Source of the DNA: a virus
Direction: 5' to 3' (one strand)
Length of the DNA stretch: 41,049 bases
Virus record (IMG/VR): IMGVR_UViG_3300009506_000088
Location: 1-41,049 of that record
Positions 8,101 to 16,700 of the stretch are shown piece by piece (positions within the stretch are counted from its first letter, which is position 1; each line of letters begins with the position of its first letter). The notes beneath the pieces are model-generated. The model had not been told where the DNA came from. It saw only the letters and a list, made by a program, of their open reading frames with translations, and did no database searches. The position numbers and the translations under genes are program-made.

Positions 8101-9077
8101 GGAATGTCGCCTGATTCCGGTGGGTTATTCGCTTTCAAGGTGAAACCGAATGTATCCAAAGTATATTCGTCACCACCAAAGACGCTAAATCCTTCTGTTC
8201 CTTTAATTGTACTCCAAGTATAGGAACCTGGACTCGAACCACAACCACCTGAGCCTTCCGTCACCATACCTGGGGTAATCATAAAAAGTCTGCTATCGTA
8301 GTTTGTGGCAGCCTTGACATAGCCAATAAGGTCTTCATACGTTCCTAATGATGGGTAACCCTGCTCATTGTATGGTTCAAAATACCAATTATCCAAATCA
8401 TGCAAGTTATTCATTAATGCTTGCGCCCAAGCCTGTTGATAACTTTGCAATGTTGAGGACGGACTTTCAAAAAACTCCATTGCACAACCATCGTCGTCGG
8501 TATCTGCATCCAAGCTGTTTTCGTTATTATCTTCACTAAACGGATTGCCAAACCAGTTATTATCACCTGGCGTAGTTTTGAAGCAAAAATTTTCGTAGAT
8601 CATCACACTTACATAGACACCTATGTCCTGCAAATCCTCAATCCTATCGTGTAGCCTAGTGAAGAAACCAGAATTAAACCCCTGTGTCAAATCGTATGTA
8701 GCTTTACCATCATTCGCAGTCCCTGGTCCTGTTCTGACATATATTTCTGGGTAACTACTATCATCACTGGTGTTATTACTGGTAGATGAAACGTCAATCC
8801 ACAGGCGAATGAAGTTGTAGCCACGGGCTTGCAGAAACGTAAGATACTTGTCCCAATCAAGTGCTGAATCACCATCGTATGTGTTTCTCCCCGTACCAAG
8901 ACTATGAGGATAATCACGGACTATACCGAATATCTGCGTACCGCTGAGATACAAGGGGTTGCCGTTTTCATCAGCAAAGTATATGGGGTTCGATTTGTAC
9001 ACACTAATAGGTGCGGTAAAGGAAACCGCCGGAATCAACAATGCCACGATTGACAATAGTAGTATTACTCTTCTCAT
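5103..9077 (-). CDS. Large exported glycoside hydrolase with two TIM-barrel regions
   Basis: A 1324-residue protein. Residues 1-22 form a signal peptide (MRR, hydrophobic core, SFTA). Residues about 30-540 look like a clan GH-A barrel of the DUF4038/GH140-like sort: YLSGTQIFG, FIRLWIDVSS, a putative acid/base in FEPYNEQG (E238), and IDHNSIS...WKLFTRG. Residues about 570-1175 look like a second, GH26-like barrel: GETNGEWF (putative acid/base E777), FRRYVEVHRNFG, WYPGDDVVDVIGW and the putative nucleophile E1093 in LAETGHG, followed by MFWAGADGGW. A beta-sandwich tail follows, then a Gly-rich end. It contains about 20 cysteines. It probably cleaves a surface polysaccharide; the substrate is unknown. 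ATG 9077 follows an AAAGGTG site. Family assignments are by motif only. Confidence 0.7.
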   Translation of the reverse strand: MRRVILLLSIVALLIPAVSFTAPISVYKSNPIYFADENGNPLYLSGTQIFGIVRDYPHSLGTGRNTYDGDSALDWDKYLTFLQARGYNFIRLWIDVSSTSNNTSDDSSYPEIYVRTGPGTANDGKATYDLTQGFNSGFFTRLHDRIEDLQDIGVYVSVMIYENFCFKTTPGDNNWFGNPFSEDNNENSLDADTDDDGCAMEFFESPSSTLQSYQQAWAQALMNNLHDLDNWYFEPYNEQGYPSLGTYEDLIGYVKAATNYDSRLFMITPGMVTEGSGGCGSSPGSYTWSTIKGTEGFSVFGGDEYTLDTFGFTLKANNPPESGDIPIINSSVKMPIMVDIDHNSISQNGDDAVLPWKLFTRGYHYTNYDTPFDDWTLETTAYDDVRYSSGKIVSWTRQVFDLGGMYPDDGQSMGSGDCSTTGWCTANPGHDYIILQEANSPFNVYLPAGKYYYEWYRIDGHVNGSTGTITQTSDGSFTLDTAQGRPSYTNVAVWLTRITSDGTDADDQLVWSTDKYDANALAMLNYIWALRGTGKVIPGQWLGDGDADWDSATGSYYDYVEGSANSCDSAFGEMPAFVGGGVRRTPPWDDAFSTGLIVWNNGAFIAMSPHEFSDPWDSDCAWNLYDSSTSSVLFGCESGGKSDGTLTSNPTAQNLTDSTQNWEHNVYDGYYVVITDCDGCDAEGIEYEIQGNEATFLTTVVGSDFYNDDVRTGDSYKIIGCNYRTHTGCGDWAEVVLSPGTYASTDRFLNMVTTNAIDVAYWKEQADATVLTKLMGETNGEWFHYSKDRTDTATPAKFKAAFRRYVEVHRNFGKVTTVDGACDVDNYYAQGTLVDGIPTNAHETITFGGGATGIALYANESDFDDVVYFELTSGTWAQVSGTISGDPLGSNYSGCTVSTVPVQGLTNEIFAYQAVSQTGIQSSSDRSDWRVWYPGDDVVDVIGWTQYVGAFANFTFNPCTIKNYDSASWIDIADIWSQHATGLYYANLATNADYYNGRPYSVRVSATTLTETASIDECKDTNNTYYFQGGSASDSEYGNLYINYSNLSDPGANVDIMNSRGTTLGTDISRTKTLYDDLKEYSQAHHKILWLAETGHGADAYYDPDHPNDGCLANGKGKLNLKTEWLDIISSDFPEISLAMFWAGADGGWMCNTSTHENHSGFFGSSNSLELDEFIPLAATYSGSTPSNGAIDVDVTQTITLEIDQNQIYTNREHEYTYWAACADTGCVTKHWPAGDPWDASNLYSKTIPADTLPNGQTVYIVTKLGIDVNGSPVGGTPVIRSFSTEEEGGTGSGGVVGFEPAATGNLGLSSGASGDGAFGITSP

Positions 9078-9086
9078 GCTACACCT

Positions 9087-10517
9087 TTATGGTTTGAATG
9101 CTGCGGTTACGCTCACCCAATTATCTGACGAAGACATACTAAATGCTTTTGCAGCCGTTGCACCTGCACTAGCCTGTTCAAAAACACCAAATGCCGCCAA
9201 GACTCCAGCACTCGTGTCCTGCTGTTCTTCTAGTATTTGTGTATCAACGCTAGGCCACGAACTTACCGATTGCACACCCGCTGTATCCTGTGATATGGCA
9301 ACAAACACAAGGGAATTGTCTTGGTTGGTAGTCACTGAAGGAGCCGTGGCAGTAGAGCTTTCAGCCTCATCCTTGCCACTCACATCCAACGGAGAACCCG
9401 CTGCCCCCGTAACCCTTGCTATTGCACAAACGTAGTCGGCAGCAGCAGAAAATGTCCAAGAATAATTTGACGGCTCACTCCCGCCGGCCACCTGGTACCA
9501 AACTGATAATGATGCGGAACTTCCATGTATGTCTTGCTGAATTACGGTAAATTCTGAACTGTCAGAACTATGTGTTCGTCCATCATCGCTGGCTACCATC
9601 GCAACCAGTAAGTCACCGCTAGACGTTCCACTCGGTTTCGTAACTGTACAGCCAGTAGAATCGCCCTTTGCGTATTGGTAACTCTCGTAAACTGGAGTGC
9701 CTGAAGGTGGAGCTTCGCCAGGAGGTTCTATAAGAGCTGTACTGACTGTGACTTCATCTACATAGTAATAACAGCTAGTAGTGGAATTTGAGGTATCCTC
9801 AAAGTAGATTGCCCTAACCGCATAGTCAGCGCCATCTTCATACAGGATATAGTTTGAGGAGTTGGTCTGTAACTGTGTTGGAGTGTCGGTCCACACTCGC
9901 AATTCACAGCCATTGGCTGTGTTGCGTCGCCCACGTAAAGCTATATAATAGACATTTCCTGCTGTGAGGGTGAAATACTCGGAAGGAGAGGACGTCATAT
10001 CAAAGGACAACTTTTGAACGCCTGATTCATCCCGCAGGTGAATATCACATACTGAATTGCTGGTGTCGCTGTCGTTGATGTGTCCTATATAGCCAGAATA
10101 TGCATCAGTTGGCACATCTGGGGCTTTATACCACCAGTGAAAGTATCGGTCTGTCTGGTCAGAGTTAAGAACACCCCCAATGTTACAGGCTGGATCACCA
10201 TCGGTATTGCAGTTGTTATTGTTATTAACTTCTATTTCAACCGAATGAGAAAGATGTTTTGACCATGCCGTAGAGTAGGTGTTTATGTGGTTCCCACTTG
10301 CACCGCTATCGTCAATTACCCAATCATTCGAGCAGAAATCATCCGCTCCATATTCAAACGACTCTATGATGTCACCACCACCCCAATCAAGAGAGCCAGT
10401 ACAACTGTAACCCGATTCTCCACCTCCGATGAATACAAGATTAATGCCACCAGGAAAGGCCAAACTAGGCACGGTCAATAAAAGCAGAAGAATTACGAGT
10501 GATAAATACCTTTTCAT
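9087..10517 (-). CDS. Exported jelly-roll/beta-sandwich protein
   Basis: A 476-residue protein with a textbook signal peptide (MKRY, a Leu/Val-rich core, SLA cleavage site before FPGG). Residues about 48-260 resemble a concanavalin-like jelly roll (FEYGADD, RYFHWWYKAP, YYIALRGRR, CYYYVDEVTVS). A linker EPPGEAPPSG leads to a second domain, about 285-476, of a kind seen in extracellular and phage adhesins: VTKPSGTSSGDLLVAMVAS, WYQVAGGSEPSNYSW, and IARVTGAAGSPLD. Nine cysteines are present, fitting an oxidising destination. The start overlaps the previous stop (TAATG), so translation is probably coupled. It likely binds glycans; it may partner with the glycosidase encoded next. Confidence 0.65.
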   Translation of the reverse strand: MKRYLSLVILLLLLTVPSLAFPGGINLVFIGGGESGYSCTGSLDWGGGDIIESFEYGADDFCSNDWVIDDSGASGNHINTYSTAWSKHLSHSVEIEVNNNNNCNTDGDPACNIGGVLNSDQTDRYFHWWYKAPDVPTDAYSGYIGHINDSDTSNSVCDIHLRDESGVQKLSFDMTSSPSEYFTLTAGNVYYIALRGRRNTANGCELRVWTDTPTQLQTNSSNYILYEDGADYAVRAIYFEDTSNSTTSCYYYVDEVTVSTALIEPPGEAPPSGTPVYESYQYAKGDSTGCTVTKPSGTSSGDLLVAMVASDDGRTHSSDSSEFTVIQQDIHGSSASLSVWYQVAGGSEPSNYSWTFSAAADYVCAIARVTGAAGSPLDVSGKDEAESSTATAPSVTTNQDNSLVFVAISQDTAGVQSVSSWPSVDTQILEEQQDTSAGVLAAFGVFEQASAGATAAKAFSMSSSDNWVSVTAAFKP

Positions 10518-11542
10518 TAGTTACCTTCCACTATGTAAGCTGAGCACCATATTTGAAGATAATCGATGTCTTCGCTGTCTACTGTTGCGTAAATAATACT
10601 GCCAGCCGAAATAGTTCCGCTATCAATAGTTCCGTTATCTTCGCATTCGTACACATTGGTGCAGGTTATTGCTTCTATTGTAGTTGGCGACCCATCACTA
10701 GGGGAACTGTAATCCTTCAACGTCACTGTATAAGTCACTGTGTTGTCGTCAAGTTTCAATCCGCAATCAGTTATTATTATGCCATGAGGGTAGTAATCGT
10801 CCTCTATCGGCCACAGCGGAAAGGTAGATACTGCCTGACCATCAGGGTCAACAATCGTAGCGACTAATGGCTTATCCCTGCAGGCATATAGCCTTGACCC
10901 CACAGAATCACGGACCTCAATACAGGCATCATTGTTATCGTGAGCAATGCGGCCCTCGGCGGCTGTAGTAGGCTCGTTAGCATTCGGCAGAGTGATGTAT
11001 GATACGTTCATGGTGTTTGACCAGGAGGGCGTGCCAGAGCTAACCATCAACACTTCGCCGTTATTACCAATGGCAAACCTGGTCAAGGTGCTTGAACTAT
11101 ATCTAAGCAGATCACCTTCTGCCCATCCTGAAATTGCCGCTAATTCGTCCAGTTCTGAGTCTTGAGGTTGTGCTCCTATACTCGCCACCGCTTCTGGTCC
11201 TGTTGTTGCTCCAGTTCCACCTGCTGGTATTGGTAGATTCTGCAATATCCATCTACCATTTCCAGCTCCATCAGGATCTACTATACTAGGTAAATTTTCA
11301 TCTTCACCACTATCCTCATCATATTTATAAAACAGAGGACCACCATAGGTAGAATCGGAAGGAACAACGGCGGTTTCTCCATCAATCATTCCTGTCAAAT
11401 CATCTAAATCATACCCTGTGGTACAACCACCATCAATACATTTTCTGCCATAATGTTTTTGCTGTGCCCACCCTTTACCCGGTAAAACCGTTAAAAGGAA
11501 TGTGAAGAATACCAGGATCGTCATAATAGGGTATCTTCTCAC
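10517..11542 (-). CDS. Exported tail-fibre-like protein
   Basis: A protein of about 341 residues. GTG 11542 is chosen because the perfect AAGGAGGTGA lies eight bases upstream; longer readings run through that site. The N-terminus MRRYPIMTILVFFTFLLTVL followed by GKGWAQQ looks like a signal peptide. The mature part has PIPAGGTGATTGPEAVASIGAQ, a segment typical of side tail fibre repeats, then beta-rich sequence (about 170-340) with six cysteines. It is therefore fibre-like but carries an export signal. It may be a fibre or adhesin that matures outside the cytoplasm, or a moron that borrowed a fibre segment. Confidence 0.6.
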   Translation of the reverse strand: MRRYPIMTILVFFTFLLTVLPGKGWAQQKHYGRKCIDGGCTTGYDLDDLTGMIDGETAVVPSDSTYGGPLFYKYDEDSGEDENLPSIVDPDGAGNGRWILQNLPIPAGGTGATTGPEAVASIGAQPQDSELDELAAISGWAEGDLLRYSSSTLTRFAIGNNGEVLMVSSGTPSWSNTMNVSYITLPNANEPTTAAEGRIAHDNNDACIEVRDSVGSRLYACRDKPLVATIVDPDGQAVSTFPLWPIEDDYYPHGIIITDCGLKLDDNTVTYTVTLKDYSSPSDGSPTTIEAITCTNVYECEDNGTIDSGTISAGSIIYATVDSEDIDYLQIWCSAYIVEGN

Positions 11543-11558
11543 CACCAGAATCACCTCC

Positions 11559-12071
11559 TTAAAGGAACAGAACACTTTCAGTTAAAACCATATTGCCCCC
11601 AGAAGCCGAGAAGTCAAACACAATCGCTTCACATTTTTCCAAATCAAATTCTCTGTAGAAATCCGTGATAGCTTCTCCACTAATAGGAACAACAGGTGTA
11701 CCAAAAGTCCAAGCCTCTCCCGATGTATTAGCCTTGCAGGCTCTCACATCTACAGTAAGTTCGGCAGCGACAGGACCAGTTCCTTTCACAAGCAGAGCAA
11801 AGCTTCTGGCAGCTTCAAAATCAAATAATTCCAAATTGAATGGTCCTGCTCTCTTCGTCTGTCCATCATTTATCGTAAGATCACTCTCGATGAGGACATC
11901 AAGTTTGGACTCTGTGGGTTCTATAGGGGCGGCAGTAGGAATATGGGAAACAAGAGTTAGATCAGGGTCATACACATAATGGGAAACTTCCTCTGTAGCT
12001 CCATACAGAATGCTCTTTCCCCTAGCAACTAAGGTGGCTTGATCGGATCTATCATTACGGTATCTGGGCAT
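11559..12071 (-). CDS. Hypothetical structural protein
   Basis: A 170-residue protein starting MPRYRND. ATG 12071 is chosen over an in-frame ATG 18 bases upstream because GGAAGGAGGTG fits it. The C-terminal half looks like a single beta-sandwich (NLELFDFEAARSFALLVKGTGPVAAELTVDVRAC, then a YREFDLEKCEAIVFDFSASGG segment), resembling small phage decoration or baseplate accessory proteins. There is no signal peptide, in contrast to the next gene. No named family is recognised. Confidence 0.5.
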   Translation of the reverse strand: MPRYRNDRSDQATLVARGKSILYGATEEVSHYVYDPDLTLVSHIPTAAPIEPTESKLDVLIESDLTINDGQTKRAGPFNLELFDFEAARSFALLVKGTGPVAAELTVDVRACKANTSGEAWTFGTPVVPISGEAITDFYREFDLEKCEAIVFDFSASGGNMVLTESVLFL

Positions 12072-12124
12072 TTCAGCACCTCCTTCCATTTATAAAAGTA
12101 TCACAAACAGTTAAACCTCGCAAT

Positions 12125-12637
12125 TTATTTTCTAATCTCCTTCTTGGCTAGATAGAGAAGGACATACAGCATTGCTTTCAATGTGGTTTTCTGATCAGTA
12201 GTAAGGCTTCCAAATACGTTTTCAACATGAACAGGAATCTGGTCATAATTCAGGTTTTCAACTAGCTCAGTCAATCTCTGTTTCAGTTGTCTATTATCTG
12301 ACATGCTAGACGCTCGGTTTGCTTGCTCAATCGTATATTCTGCATCAGACAATAGAATTATCGTCTTCGTAACCCCGACAGATTGTAGACGCAATTTGTG
12401 ACGTTCATAGTATCGCATGGAAACAGGTTGGGAACCCGCAACAGGTACAGCATGAAGCTCAAAATTACCGTCCTTGTATCTAACGTAAATCTCACTGAGG
12501 TTCATTAGGTCAACCACTTTGCCAATTCTGTGATCAAACCTCAGTCTTTCCCATCCCACTCCTCTAGGAACAGGACCTACATTTACACCCCCTTTCCATG
12601 GTCTTACTAGAATATCCTCATTGAGTAGAACTCTCAC
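12125..12637 (-). CDS. Hypothetical phage protein
   Basis: A 170-residue protein of unknown family. The N-terminal half is beta-type (MRVLLNEDILVRPWKGGVNVG, VPRGVGWERLRFD, EIYVRYKDGNFELHAVPV). The C-terminal 90 residues are helical and end in a short hydrophobic LYVLLYLAKKEIRK. GTG 12637 follows AGAGGAC and overlaps the preceding gene by 20 bases, indicating coupled translation. Such bipartite small proteins are common after tail fibres. No enzymatic motif is seen. Confidence 0.45.
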   Translation of the reverse strand: MRVLLNEDILVRPWKGGVNVGPVPRGVGWERLRFDHRIGKVVDLMNLSEIYVRYKDGNFELHAVPVAGSQPVSMRYYERHKLRLQSVGVTKTIILLSDAEYTIEQANRASSMSDNRQLKQRLTELVENLNYDQIPVHVENVFGSLTTDQKTTLKAMLYVLLYLAKKEIRK

Positions 12638-13112
12638 GCCTGTCCTCTATTTGCCCTACATCAATCGATAGAGCCGTTTCAAGTTTATCCACAACCCCAC
12701 TTTCCTCCAGTGCCGACGCAAATCTGTTCATAACTAGCAGGGTATCTTGCAAGCCTTTAAATACCTTTCTCACCTGCTCTAGTTTTCTTATCACTCCCTT
12801 ATTGAGAGCCGAACTCTGCGACAATCTGCTCCTCTGCTCCCCCAGAACTTTCCTCATCCCCCTGTAGACCCCTTCGTGATACTTCAAGTGTTGAGTCCAA
12901 AAGGAGGGGAGAAATACGTCTTCTTTCCTTAATTCTTTCGATGCTAGGGGCATCCCTGTTTTGTCATCTAGCACCTTTTCCCAAGTCATCTCTACTGTCA
13001 AAGCCTTGACAACTGCCTTCTCAACCATATCCCGCACAGTGACTTCCAACTCCACTCTGACAGCCGATTTGATTGCCTCGTACAACCACTCTTTATCTTT
13101 CTTGGATAGCAT
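12618..13112 (-). CDS. Hypothetical helical phage protein
   Basis: A 164-residue protein that is mostly charged helix, including a REQ/KLE-rich segment from about residue 90 to the end that could form a coiled coil. ATG 13112 is preferred because AAGGGGGG lies upstream with good spacing; the open frame itself extends upstream into the fibre gene. No domain is recognised. The position just behind the small fibre suggests an accessory or assembly protein. Confidence 0.45.
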   Translation of the reverse strand: MLSKKDKEWLYEAIKSAVRVELEVTVRDMVEKAVVKALTVEMTWEKVLDDKTGMPLASKELRKEDVFLPSFWTQHLKYHEGVYRGMRKVLGEQRSRLSQSSALNKGVIRKLEQVRKVFKGLQDTLLVMNRFASALEESGVVDKLETALSIDVGQIEDRRESSTQ

Positions 13113-13123
13113 AAAATCCCCCC

Positions 13124-13777
13124 TTATGGTATCTTGATTGGGTAAATCATTATGCCTACCGCAGCTTGAGGTCTCCAAGTTCCTAACGACGACCCTGTTG
13201 AATGGGTTATAGTAGGATCTGGTCCATCAGTTGTATAACCAGCAGTATAAAGAGAACTACCAACAGTCCCCGACCTGGTAATCAAATTTTGGCCTACAAT
13301 CGTATCCTTTGCTACTCCATAGCCTCCATAAGTGCCGGCTGTACTTGGAGATCCTACATTCTCCAAAGTATGTGAGTGAGATGAATGATTCGGAATAGTA
13401 ATATCATCTAAATTCCACTGCCCCCTCTTACCCCAGACAGAATAATCCTGGTAACCTCCCCTTAAAGCCAACACTCTATCACCATTAGCCGTATCCTCCG
13501 TAAAACCCTCTTCCTGAGCACTTGCATACACCCACATCCTCGTGATGTTAGCTTCCGTCTGATCTCTGAAAGCAATAATACCTCTCCATTGACCACTCGC
13601 TCCTCTATGTCTTAGCAAAGATCCAGTTGTATCATACCACAGTTGTCCCGGCTCTGCGCTGGGTGCCAAAGGGCCTGAAAACGATGATCTTACAGAATAC
13701 AAAGCATTCTCAATAGCCAACATATCCTGCTCTGAGTCATTGGTCATCTCAAAAAGATTAGTGGCAAAATTCTGCAC
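13124..13777 (-). CDS. Small tail fibre/collar-like protein
   Basis: A 217-residue protein. The N-terminal part has LAPSAEPGQLWYDTTGSLLRHRG, a pattern of phage structural proteins that display short beta segments. The middle has PNHSSHSHTLENVG, a His-rich turn typical of tail collar/fibre tips that coordinate metal. It ends with TWRPQAAVGIMIYPIK, matching the C-terminal 'WRP.AAVGI' ending of many fibre proteins. The GTG start at 13777 has GGAGGTGAT upstream. It lies directly behind the gpJ-like gene, the usual place of accessory fibres. Receptor or virion-tip role inferred. Confidence 0.65.
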   Translation of the reverse strand: MQNFATNLFEMTNDSEQDMLAIENALYSVRSSFSGPLAPSAEPGQLWYDTTGSLLRHRGASGQWRGIIAFRDQTEANITRMWVYASAQEEGFTEDTANGDRVLALRGGYQDYSVWGKRGQWNLDDITIPNHSSHSHTLENVGSPSTAGTYGGYGVAKDTIVGQNLITRSGTVGSSLYTAGYTTDGPDPTITHSTGSSLGTWRPQAAVGIMIYPIKIP

Positions 13778-13793
13778 CTTCCATCACCTCCCT

Positions 13794-16700
13794 CTATGTA
13801 TAAAAGTTTATAGTCATAGCACTGACTAGACCTCTTATGGCCTCATTCGGGTCGAATATCTCGACTTGCATCTTGTAATATCTACCCTCAGTAATTGCAG
13901 CCAATATTTCCATCATTCTCGCTTCGTTAGCCATCTCTCCCGAATAACTGTCATCCCACATAAGTTTCATTCTAACGGTGGGAGCTGCGGTTAATTCAAG
14001 CAACTCATACCATTTCTTGCCTGTAATAACTTGGTACCATTTTTCTGAACCCGGAGGAAATAAATCTTCCCAAGTAGTTCCGCCTCCTATAGAGGAAAAT
14101 GAAACATCAGCCCAAACCATCCTTGTGGCAATCGAACCAGCATCTACAATGTGACTTGTATAGATGGCATAGAGATTGTCTGCCCTAAATGATCTGTCTT
14201 GATAACCATATAAAATCCAATCAGATCCTCCCTCATCTCCATAAAACTCAAAATATGCGTCACTTACAAAGTCAAAATACCCATCATCGACAAATTCAAA
14301 ATATGGATCTCCAGAACCCCCTCCACCTCCTCCCTCTATCTTAGCAGCCATACCGCCGCCATATTCACCACTAATATCAATCTCCCAAGCCAGAGTATTT
14401 TCCCCATCAACACTAAAATCACTTCCCTTGATACTTAGCCAATATTCATCTCCCTCTTCTACATCGAGACCACCAGCAGGCAACCTAAACGTAGTCCATT
14501 CAAATGTTGTGCCGATTCCTGTAACATCTATACCTTCCCCAGATAATATTACAGATCCAGGATTTTCCCCGCTCATATCATAAATGTAAACACGAGCCTC
14601 CCCCGATGGGTCTCCTATTCTCATCAATTTGAATTGAAACTGGTCTATGGTGAAGTCTCTCTCTACGTTCCATTTCTGTGCATACTCATATGGGAATCCC
14701 CCTTTGTGAAATCTCTCCCCACTAACTAAACTAGAAATCCTTTCACCACTATGTGTTCCCTGTAAGTAATCTTCGTATGAATACACCGTATGAGAAGCTC
14801 CAAAGAACTTTCCTCTAGGTATAACCTTAATATTATCAAAATAAATCGTACCTAGATCACTCGTATTCTTACCAAATATCAGAGAAAACTCATCCTCCAG
14901 ATCACTTAACGGTATTGCAAATTCGCCGGAAAACGTCTTTAATTCAGACTGACTTGTGCCAGTTACATACCCATCCGCATACCCTCCATCCGTGACATTC
15001 CATATTCCGAAGAATATTTCCTTGTCACCTGCTGTTCCAGATTTACAATCCAACTGCACATCTAGAATAAGTTCTTCAAATAAATCTCCCATACTCTGCG
15101 AGGCAGATTGAGAGGACCCGCTAGTAGCATCCATCTCCAACATCTCACCTGATATGCTCAGAGTACAATTCGTAGGAGTCCACCCATCAGTGTTAACACT
15201 AAAATGACCATTCCTTACCATGTTATAATAAATATCAGCCGAACCTTCAGACGACCACCCTTTAGGAGTAGGTACTTTAGCTGTAGCCGATCTAGGGATT
15301 TCTCCATATACTTCATTATTGCTGAGAGTGTTGGCGTAGAATATGTGGGTGCCAGGCCTTACACCCTTTAGGCTGAGATTGGGAGACCTTAAGGCTCCTA
15401 AAAATACTCCACCCGTCCAAGCTCCTAATCGAAACTCATACAATTCAATGTCAGGGTCAGTTAGTTTTGTGGAATATAAATTGATTGCCTGCTCGGCGAC
15501 AACTGCGGCTAGCCAGGGCAAACTGGATGGGGCAGTCACCTTTCCCGTCACTCGGTGCTGTAATGGGGATATACTACCGAGGGCCAACTTAACACCCCAT
15601 ATGGAGACGGGTTGGAGTTTTATTAAATACAATTGGCCCTCTTCCACAGGGTCAATCGTAAAATTGGTATTCACATCATAGAGATACTTATAATCACTGT
15701 CTCCACTTCTCTTCACATACACTCTACAGTAATCATACCAAGGATAGTTGATAGGCTGGTCAAAGGATATATGCAGACGGGTAAAAGTTCTTAATCTGTA
15801 ATAATATGTTTCTTCGGTTATGCTTGGTCGATAAACTTCACCAGGTGATTCTCTCGGATCAACTAGGGCGGAAGAATAAACTTGATCCTCATTCAAATCA
15901 TAATCATCATTATATAATACAGCATTCTCGTAGATGAAATCTATATCTACAAGACCATCAGTCCTGATCGTACTCCCTCTAACCCTGAACAACTCACCAC
16001 TTATACCAAGTCCCCCTCTTCCAGTATAGCCATGCGTTATAGTAACAAGATCGTGAGGATCAACTTGGAGTAATTCATCAGTAAATGTACCTCTAACTCC
16101 CCTATTTAATCTTGACCTCTCTAAAAAATAAACCCCAACATCTAATGCCTGCTGCTTACTCCCCATTCCTATAGCACTAAATTCTTGAATATTACCTACT
16201 ACATCACCAACCTGAATATCATCTGTACTCCAATCCTTATCAGGATCAATGAACTTGACTTTGAACCCATCAGGTTTGTCCATACGAGAAGGCTCATACA
16301 TCTCAATCATGGCCTTCCCCGTAGTCTCTTCTACTGCTACATGTTCATCTTTAATATGAAAGACGGGGACTTCATAATCTAAATCGGCATAGCGGAGATA
16401 AATCTTGTTGCTAAAGTGAACAAACTGACCTCTGAAAGACCTTAGAATAACGTCAACAATGGTCTGAGAGGGAAGATCACTACCTATAGCATAGTTTAAA
16501 TACCAACCTTGTAAATCACAATAGTTTGCAGCCTCAGTCCACGAATCAATATCAATCTTAGAAACACTAACAGCCTTCCCATACCTAGTATTTGTCATAT
16601 AGTCATAGAGACAGAGCACTGGATTATGGGAACCTACAGTCCAATTCAAAGGATCAGGATCAGAGAGATCAACATCTACCCAATTATAAGAAGCAGTCCT

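Noticed and set aside
8959-9435. A 158-residue plus-strand gene
   Set aside because: It overlaps the ends of two signal-peptide genes on the minus strand, has no ribosome site and is compositionally a mirror of their Ala/Ser codons.
4630-13777. A diversity-generating retroelement in the fibre region
   Set aside because: No reverse transcriptase and no template/variable repeat pair is visible in the window.
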